Source: Erythrobasidium yunnanense
Lineage: Eukaryota > Basidiomycota > Cystobasidiomycetes > Erythrobasidiales > Erythrobasidiaceae
Direction: 5' to 3'
DNA length: 64,000 nt
Assembly: GCA_001600175.1 (NCBI GenBank)
Contig: BCJC01000003.1
Location: 124,001 to 188,000 of the forward strand
Both the position numbers and the translations under genes were made by a program. Below, piece after piece: positions 56,637 to 64,000 of this stretch. The notes under the pieces were generated by a model. That model saw nothing but the letters and a program-made list of their open reading frames with translations. It had not been told where the DNA came from and ran no database searches. Position 1 is the first letter of the stretch; each line of letters begins with the position of its first letter.

Positions 56637-57553
56637 ATGTCCGCTGCATACGATAGTGCTGAGCCGCCCTCACGCTCTTTACGCGGCAAGGTCGCCATTG
56701 TCACTGGAGCCGGCTGCGCTGGCGAAGGTATAGGCAACGGTCGTGCAATCTCCATTCTTCTGGCGCAAGAAGGCTGCAATGTGCTCTGCCTCGACCGCAA
56801 TCTCAGCTGGGCGGAAAAGACAGCGGAATATGTCAACAGCAAAGAAGGTCGAGGGCAAGGATTGGCTTTTGCAGGAGATGTCACTTCAGAAGTTGATTGC
56901 AAAGCTGCTGTAAATAAAGCAGTATCCAGCTTCGGCCGTCTCGACATTCTTGTCAACAACGTCGGAATTGCAGGAGCAACTGGCACCGCTGTAAGCGTCG
57001 ACATGGATCAATGGGCCTTGGGTATGGAGATCAATGTCGCTAGCATGGTCAAGATGGTCAAATACGCGGTGCCAGTGATGGAGCGCAATGTTGGCGAAGA
57101 GATCTTGGGCTCGATCGTCAACATGGGTAGCGTAGCAGGGCTCAAAGGCGGAACTCCTCATCTTCTTTACCCGACCAGCAAAGGTGCCATAGTCAATATG
57201 ACAAGAGCGATGGCAGCACACCATGCAAAATCCGGTATTCGCGTGAATTGCGTATGTCCTGGCGTAAGTCTGGAATCTTCGGCAAATCGGTCGCTCTTCG
57301 CTGATTCTGAATTCTCTAGATGCTATACACGCCGATGATGTACGAGAAAGGCATGACAGAGGAAGCTAGAGCAGCTCGCAAGGCTCGCAGCCTGCTAGGA
57401 ACAGAAGGCACGGGCTGGGATTGCGCAGCAGCTGTAGTCTTCCTAGCAGGACCTCATGCGCGTTGGATTACAGGAGCTATTCTGCCTGTTGATGCTGGAA
57501 CTACATCAGCTGTAGGGACGAATCTTCCCGCCAATGCCAGTGTCAATGGCTAG
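56637..57553 (+). CDS. Short-chain dehydrogenase/reductase 1
   Basis: Exons 56637-57263 and 57320-57553; 286 residues. The Rossmann motif is KVAIVTGAGCAGEGIGNGRA, an extended TGxxxGxG with a three-residue insert. The structural motif is DILVNNVGIAG, the catalytic serine is in VNMGSVAGLKGG, and YPTSKGA gives YxxxK. The C-terminal exon ends AVVFLAGPHARWITGAILPV and DAGTTSAVG, the classical SDR finish. NAD(P)-dependent oxidation of a secondary alcohol to the ketone used by the monooxygenases would fit the cluster; the coenzyme and direction are not visible. The start at 56637 begins 13 residues before the first beta strand; the open frame further up is leader. Confidence 0.92.
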
Positions 57554-58036
57554 AGTACCTTCGTGCGATTCAGTCTGTAATACTAGAAATAGGAGTACCT
57601 TCCGTGGTCTCTGTGAAAGTATTTGACAGCGACTTCAAGATCTCGACTCTCCTTCCCTCCCTGATTGCTCATCTCCTTTGCGTTCTCGACCATCTCGCTT
57701 ACTTTCCCGGCTTCAAGCTTCTTTCCTATCGTACGGCACCTTACCGACAGGCGAAGTCAGGCACAGGCTGAAGCCTTCTATGATTCCTTTCCTAAATGGT
57801 TTATGCGGAGCACCGGCTTCTCGGCATTGCTTCGCAAGTACTCATCGACGGTAGGAGTAGGATGGATGCCGCTCTCTGCACTTTCACAGAACTTATCCTC
57901 AGCGTCACTCACCCTATCCCTCTGAACCTGACGCGCACTAACGTTGATACACTTCCCCGACGTACAAAGTACCGAGCGCATGGTTCCTCATTTTCTGTAT
58001 GGGTACTGACGATATCTTACAGTAGTCACTCTCAAG
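57554..58036. other. Intergenic, no confident gene
   Basis: 483 bp between the two dehydrogenases, both on the plus strand. An 86-codon frame at 57665-57925 starts hydrophobically (MLISFAFSTISLTFPASSFF) but has no further support. It probably holds the promoter of dehydrogenase 2. Confidence 0.45.
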
Positions 58037-59254
58037 ATGCAGCGATACACCTACAACGGACCGGTCGACCATAAAGTTACTTTTGATCGCAAGAAAGTCG
58101 CTGGACGCTCTTGTGTGTTCACAGGCGGAGCTAATGGTATGGCCGTCCAATCACTTCCTACGCTTATTATAGCTAATACCATGCACTTGTAATGTGGCTT
58201 AGGTATCGGAGAAGTCTGCGTCCGCGAATTCGTTGCAGCCGGCGCGTATGTTACCTTCGCGGACCTTGATACCAAGCAAGGCGAGGCTCTACAGAACGAG
58301 CTTAACAAGGATGGGGACCGCTGTGCCTTCATCCGGTGCGATGTCCGAGACTGGGATCAGCAGAAGGCTCTCTTCGAGCTTGCCAAGTCCAAGAGCCCGA
58401 ACAAGTCTGTCGATATCGTATGCGCCAATGCAGGCATCAGTAGAAGCTCAGGAGATAGCCTTTGGGTGCTTGATGGTGAGCGTCGACTGTCATATGTCAG
58501 ACATTTGGCCGAATGAGCTGAATACTGCTCTCCAGGCCCCAATAAGGAGCCCGTGAAGCCAAAATTGAACATCGTGGATGTCAACCTCATCGGTACCATG
58601 TATACTTTCAAGCTCGCTGTACATTACTTCAGGCAATCACCCCAAGACGATTCGCACGAGCGCTGTTTCATTATTACGGGCAGCTTAGTGTCCTTCATCG
58701 ACTCTCCAGTAGGTGTTGCAAGCTTGCTGCAAGTTCAGGTTCGAGCTAAGTCTGGTGGTTCGTAGGGAAATTGGGAGTATACTGCTACCAAGGAGGGCCT
58801 GCGAGGCTTCATGCGCACCGTGCGCAGGAACAGCCACGAGCAAGGCATCCGCATAAACTACATCGCACCCGCTTTTGTCAAGAGTGCCATCCGTACGGCA
58901 GAATACGAGGCTTGGTTGACATCCAAGGGTGTCAGGTTCGCAGAGCCATCGGATGCTGCCAAGTGTATGCTGCGAATTGCGACTGATCGCACCATCAATG
59001 GTACGTTTCGTACGCTGCATCTCCGCTTGAATCCTTGTGCTGATCAGTATGTCATCTATTCAGGGCGCCTGTTCGCAATTGTGCCACGAGAGCATGTGCC
59101 AGAGGGATACTTCGATGTTGACAGGGAGGATTTCAAGGAAGGTAGAGCAGAGGATGATTACTTCAGGGAGACACAGGCTCTGCAGCTGAGGATCATTGAG
59201 GACAAATGGCTCGATAACGAAGGTGTGCGAGATTCAGGACTGCTCAAGAAGTAG
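58037..59254 (+). CDS. Short-chain dehydrogenase/reductase 2
   Basis: Five exons: 58037-58136, 58203-58475, 58536-58708, 58766-59000, 59064-59254; 323 residues. TGGANGIGE gives the cofactor motif, CANAGIS the NAG motif, ITGSLVSF the serine and WEYTATKEGL the YxxxK pair. ADLDTKQGE after the second strand (Asp at the strand end) suggests NAD(H) preference. The protein has a longer C-terminus than dehydrogenase 1 and resembles fungal 15-hydroxyprostaglandin-dehydrogenase-like SDRs. The two dehydrogenases of the cluster are not close paralogs. It could oxidise the hydroxyl released by the esterases, or the starting alcohol; this is inference from context. Confidence 0.92.
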
Positions 59255-59615
59255 GAAGTAAGATACTCAGGAAGTCGGAAGTACATATACCTTCTTTGCT
59301 GTTAGTAGTCGACAAGCTTAGTATCCAGCCGCGAAACTCGCTTGTACAGTTCTTCAGTACCAGATAGTTACAACTGAAGAAAGCATAAGCAAAGCATCAG
59401 CTATATGCAGTACTGATGTGTTGGCATTGTCTAGCTAACCAGCTTCAAGAGACTCCTGTGGTTCCATCGATGCCAACGAGTGCCCGCCTGCAATCTGACC
59501 AAACCTTCCTTCGAGCTCTGGACGCTGCTTGACCACTCTGCATTCTCTCACACTTGCTGTCCTTCACATCCTTCGAGTCTGCTTGCCCGCGAAGCCGTAG
59601 TACTCTGCGAAGACA
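59255..59615. other. Intergenic, promoter of the cluster regulator
   Basis: 361 bp with no supported gene. The stretch just upstream of the regulator ATG is pyrimidine-rich (CTCTCACACTTGCTGTCCTT region). Confidence 0.5.
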
Positions 59616-61967
59616 ATGGCGAGCAACGAAACGGCAGCCAGCACCAGCACGAGCGCCAGCGCCACTTCAGCGCCCTTGGTCAGGAAGAAACGAGCTGCAG
59701 TTGTGTGCATTGCATGTCATGGAAGGAAGATCAAATGCGACTTGAAGGTAAGTCTATGCCCAGCAAGCATTGTGCCGGTCGGCTATAATGTCGACCATTT
59801 TCGCTGACTTTGGGATGCAAACATCACCACAGGCAAGGTCAGATTCTGGTCACAACGCCTGCTCCAACTGTTCGTCTACAAATCAGGCTTGCGAGGTTCG
59901 TCCGTCAAGGAGAGGAAAGCGGCAGCGTACGGCAGAACCTGGCGACACGAATGGAGTGCCTGTCGAGGCTGGAGACGCTCTCTCATCTTCTATCTCCGTG
60001 GTCCCAACTTCCAGCCTTACTCGACCATCAAGTGAAGTCCGTACGTCGCATTTCGGCAATGGGAGCTCGAACAGTGCCCTAGGAGACTATCAGCCTACAA
60101 GCTTTCTCACGGACGGCGACCTCTCTTCTATCGTCAACAATACTGTATCGACAGCTGCAACAGATCTACTCAGCATGTCGAGCCTGCCCAGTGCCAATAC
60201 CAATGGCAGTCTTCCGAGCATAAATACTCTCCTTCCTATGCCGACATCATTCGGTCAGCCTACTTTGACATTCCCGTTGGGCAACCACGCACACCTTCCA
60301 AATACTTCAGCTTTTGCGAGTGCATCTTCCGTAGGAGCTGAGCCTCGAGGTGAAGGGCCTCCTCAAAGCTACACCACTGGCGACGTAGATACGGGATATC
60401 AGGCTATGTATAGCGTAGAACATGCTAAGCTCGCTGCGCAAGAAGAGCTTACCTCGAGCATCGATCAGTATTTCAAGAGTAATCGGAACCCCATCAACGA
60501 AGATCTGCAGGAGAGCTTTATCGAAACCTACTTCAATTACTGCTACGCTTTCTGTCCTGTGTTGGACATGGCAACCCTGCACAGTGAAATGAAGGAGTCG
60601 GTCTTGTTGGCCAACGCCGTCGCCCTGGCTGCCAGCCATATCCGTCCTCCTCTTATGGCACACGAAGGACCAGCTACATATTACGACCGAGCAAGGAATG
60701 CATTCTACAACGACGAGGAAAGTGATGGCTTGACGAGTCTCAAAGCGCTAGCCTTGTTTCAGTATTGGGCCCCTAGAAGCCCTTCTACCGTGCATCGACA
60801 CTCTTCCTGGTGGTGGCAGTCTGTCATAATCAGACATGCACAACAAGCCAACTTTCATCGGGAACCTCCAATGGGTCATCCTTCTAGGGAAAAGCTCAAC
60901 CTGGGTCTGCGCCGGCGCATCTGGTGGACGGCTTTCGTCAGTCTTCCTCTACTTACTATGCAATCTCTGTCGGTCTGACATATTTTTGATTCTTGCAGGC
61001 TCGTGAGAGATTGACAGCTCTTTGTCAAAGCAAGCCCTGCATTATCGATCCAAGTGACTGCAATATCGCGGAACCTCAGGCAAGCGACTTTCCTGAGGAT
61101 GCAGCCTCCCAGAAACGTGGTCGCATCTTTCTCCACTGGGTCAGACTCTGCGGCATCATCGGTCGTGTAGCCAAGCGGCTTTCTAACACGAATAGCGCAT
61201 CGCTGTCAGATCTTCAGACGAGTCTGGTCGAATGGGTGCAAGCACTACCTGCCGATCTGACTCTGCAGATTGCAGCAGCGAGGACTACTGTGTTCGATCG
61301 CGACATCTGTCAGCTGTACCTTCCATATCTTTCCACTATCATCGTCCTTAATCTCAAGAGATCTGCCTCAGACCTTCCAGATGCTCTGCCTCCGGCAATT
61401 GTGGCTGCATCCTGTACAGTCCGCATACTACGCGATGTTCTGGCGCGAGGCAATGCTCGCTTCCTGATGCCAATAACCTGCTGGTACACGGGCATGGCTT
61501 TCATCCCGCTTCTTCAAGCTGTTCGTATGCTTGCTCTGGCCCAGGAAGCAAATGCCTTTCTAGATGTGCTGCTAGGCACTTGTGTAGAGCTGGAGAAGAT
61601 GTGGGGATCGGCAGCAGTGATCAAAGCTGGCTGCGAAAGAATGAGGAGGGAAAGTGCTCAGCAGCAGCACAGCAGCTCGAGCGGCACCGGTCGCGCGCAC
61701 GGCAGCAACGCTGATTTGGACGAGTTCGATTGGACCGCGTTGTTTCCTTTCGTCTCGCGATCCACCAACAAGACTGTCGCTACCCTTCTTGATGACAAGT
61801 CAAATGGCAGCATCACAAGAGGCCTGCCCTCGCCGACAAACATGGACTTCTACGGCTCGATGCAGGATGACACTTTCAATTTCTTCCTTGACCCTTTCTC
61901 TACTGTAGACTATGCACTTCCAGAAGATCAAACTGTAGATTACGGACTGTTTCGCAGCTCAATGTAG
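59616..61967 (+). CDS. Zn2Cys6 transcription factor with fungal-specific regulatory domain
   Basis: Exons 59616-59747, 59833-60936 and 60999-61967; 734 residues. The binuclear zinc cluster is VCIACHGRKIKCDLK (C-x2-C-x6-C) followed after the first intron by ACSNCSSTNQAC (C-x2-C-x6-C), with basic RRGKRQR right after. The loop between the halves is longer than usual (ARSDSGHNA). The middle homology region appears as IETYFNYCYAFCPVLDMATL, SLKALALFQYWAPRSPSTVH and LRRRIWWTAFARERLTALCQ, with DFPEDAA after it. The C-terminal part is Asn/Asp/Phe-rich and could activate transcription. As the only regulator in the 46-64 kb cluster it is the likely pathway-specific activator; target sites might be the CGG pairs between the monooxygenases. 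That is inference. Confidence 0.92.
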
Positions 61968-62139
61968 CAATGGAGAAAGTTCAATGTCCGCCTATATTGA
62001 ATTCAAGAACTGCTCACTCTGAAACTATACTAACGCTTTGTACACAAAAGGCATCATCCGGGAAACCTATTCACCTGCACCGTCATACGTCCGCCATCCA
62101 CCCTACCCCTTATAGCGAGGCCTGCAGCCTACACGATTT

Positions 62140-63966
62140 TTAATATACGTATCGGAATTGAGGATTCTGCGGGAGAAGACAATTAGCCTCAACCACAAAA
62201 TGATCTGCATCACAATTGAACATACTTTGACATCCGTAAGATCGTCATCGTAAGCATTGTCGAAGGCCTCCTCGCCTTGCTTGTCGCGTCGACGATTCTC
62301 CCAAATGCAGTAGAATCTGTAGACCCATGCCAGAAGGAAGGCTACGATCCCTGTGACTGTGACGATGAGAAAAGCAGGCTCGTATCGCGGCGCATCCTGT
62401 GGCTTGAAGAGCAGAGGTCCGATGATGTTGCCCAAACAGTAACCGACATAGAGACCGGCTGATGAAGCTGTCCTCTTGGTGTATCCTGCAGTGTTTGCGA
62501 TTGTCAAGCCCATCATGACTGCATAACCACTGCCATAAGTGGTCAGAGTGTAGCAGGCGTAGAGAAGACCGCCAGTGTTGCTTCTGGGCAGTTTCCACAG
62601 AAGAATTGCTGATATGATGGTGACGAATTGAGTACCGGCGATGAGATAGCATCGACTCTTGGGAATCTTCGAAGCAGTATAGGGGACCAGAAGTTGGAAG
62701 AAGCCAGCGATCGCACCAGCTGGCATGAAGAGTAGCAGGGTCGTCAACTGATTGAACCCTAGGCCTTGAATGATGATAGGAAGGAAGGAAGATACGGGAC
62801 CCTGCGTGAATCTGTCAGTATGCCGCCGTTGGACTCCAAAAAGTCGGGATTTAAATCACATTGCATATCATACTCAATGTAGCGATTGAGAAGGTGAGCC
62901 AGAACTTGGGATCTAGTAACAGTTCGACCACCTGTGATCCCTTGAAGTGCGAGTTGCGTACTCCAGCGTTGTTTGATCGCAGGCGAGCTACCATGATGTA
63001 TCTCTGACGCTCGTCAAAGCCTTTAGCGCTAACGGGGTCTCCAGGAAGGATGAAATAGAGAGCCAGACCCCATGCAATTGTGAGGGCGCCCGCCCAGTCT
63101 GCGTTCGCCATGTCAGAGGACTTCCGCTGCATCCTGGACACACCAGACTTACAGTACATGTATCTCCACGTCGATCCCGAGCCCACATGGCCCCAGCCAT
63201 AGTTGATGAGAGGACTGAATATTGAAGCTATACCTGTGGCGCTGTACCACATGCCCATGCGGAACGCTTGCTCATCCTTCTTGTAGAATGAACCCTGATT
63301 GGATTACTGTATCAGCTTGCATTGCCCCACTAGGGATCAGGGGACGTCACATACCACTACGACCATAAACATAGGGCTGATACCAGCTTCTAGAGCACCA
63401 AGGAAGAATCTTTGCGTATACAAATGCTAGGATAGTAGAAATCGGTTAGTACTGTCAAAAGACAGAGTTATATGCCAGCTGACCTGATAGTTGCGGCATT
63501 GAGTTGTCAACAGGAGACAGACACCCCAAATTGTGACAGTTCCAGCAGCTACTTTGGCTACCTTGAAGCGCTGAGTCAACCACATGCAGGGATAGGCGCC
63601 AGCGATAAATCCGATGTAGAAGATAGCGGCCGCGAACGAGTAACGATTACCAGTACGCAGTTTAAGGTCGTCTCGTAGCCCAAAGATTGCCTTCAAACAT
63701 GTGTCAGCACACTGCCTTCAAGACTTGACATGGTGTGGACCTACGGCTTGCGAAAGCATTGCCTTGTCGTAATATTGCAGACCGTAAGTAGCACACAGGA
63801 TTGGCATGAGCTTCCAGTCGACCCGTCTGGTGACTTTCCGTTCTTCTTCGACGGTCCATTCCTTGTCGCCTGCATAGGTGCTGACGATCACGGCACCCTC
63901 ATCATGATGGACTGTCTCGGTGATGGGTTGAGGTGTGGATGGGCCCTTGCTGTCATGATGGTCCAT
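62140..63966 (-). CDS. MFS anion:cation symporter, allantoate-permease (DAL5/TNA1) type
   Basis: Seven exons: 63966-63745, 63690-63484, 63426-63355, 63294-63153, 63098-62860, 62801-62226, 62166-62140; 494 residues. Family marks: RRVDWKLMPILCATYGLQYY before TM1, FIAGAYPCMWLTQRFKVAKV, QRFFLGALEAGISPMFMVVV, MGMWYSATGIASIF, then GPLLFKPQDAPRYEPAFLIV and the cytosolic end DNAYDDDLTDVKNPQFRYVY. The last match (DxTDxKNxxFRY) is diagnostic for this group and fixes the final 27-nt exon. The group imports small organic anions such as allantoate, nicotinate, pantothenate or aromatic acids. Placed at the end of the cluster, it is a candidate uptake system for the pathway substrate. The start lies 34 bp from the window edge, so the promoter is outside. 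Confidence 0.93.
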
Positions 63967-64000
63967 AGTGGCCTTCTCAAGTTCGGGGGAGGAGTCGCCT

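Noticed and set aside
62103-62225. Longer C-terminus of the anion symporter by reading through the last intron
   Set aside because: Splicing to the 27-nt exon gives DxTDxKNxxFRY, the conserved end of this transporter group.
47821-63966. Recent bacterial transfer of the metabolic cluster
   Set aside because: Genes have many spliceosomal introns with the same signals as neighbours and fungal-type regulator and transporter, so a recent transfer is unlikely.

Overview
The window is nuclear DNA of an intron-rich fungus, most likely a basidiomycete. Almost every gene is cut by introns of about 45-110 bases with GT donors (often GTGAG, GTAAG or GTGCG), CTGAC/CTAAC-like branch points and AG acceptors. 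A seven-helix membrane protein of the DUF6534 type, typical of basidiomycetes, points the same way. I cannot fix the class or species from sequence alone. All gene models were spliced by hand from reading frame, splice signals and family conservation; the total coding length of each intact model is a multiple of three.

The left two thirds (1-46 kb) is mainly conserved housekeeping content: casein kinase II alpha (5' part only), nucleoporin Nup155/170, ATG5, a CoA-type Nudix hydrolase, mitochondrial ribosome recycling factor, an inositol-phosphoceramide mannosyltransferase, UTP12/DIP2, 6-phosphogluconolactonase, a PTAR1-like prenyltransferase alpha protein, a SNF2/STH1 remodeller ATPase, a divergent queuosine-salvage (DUF2419) protein, an ABM-fold protein and a CCDC130/YJU2-type splicing factor. 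Between them lie accessory patches. One holds an MFS monocarboxylate-type porter, a cytochrome P450 and the DUF6534 protein (14.2-19.8 kb). Another (28-33.5 kb) holds a secreted double-psi beta-barrel protein, a small cysteine-rich protein and three local copies of an unrecognised basic/serine-rich family, two of which look damaged.

The right third (46.2-64 kb) looks like a dedicated metabolic gene cluster. In order it holds an AttM-like metallo-beta-lactamase (lactonase type), two different Baeyer-Villiger monooxygenases reading away from a shared 441-bp promoter, two HSL-family alpha/beta esterases, two short-chain dehydrogenases, a Zn2Cys6 transcription factor and an allantoate-permease-type anion transporter. 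The set of activities matches alcohol -> ketone -> ester or lactone -> hydroxy acid, the logic of bacterial cyclohexanol or hydroxyacetophenone degradation. Inside the cluster a roughly 2.1-kb unit (3' half of a monooxygenase plus its convergent esterase) has been duplicated in tandem. The second monooxygenase copy is a 5'-truncated pseudogene, while the two esterases remain intact and share a 266-bp identical tract, a sign of gene conversion.

I saw no tRNA or rRNA genes, CRISPR arrays, LTR elements or other recognisable transposons.
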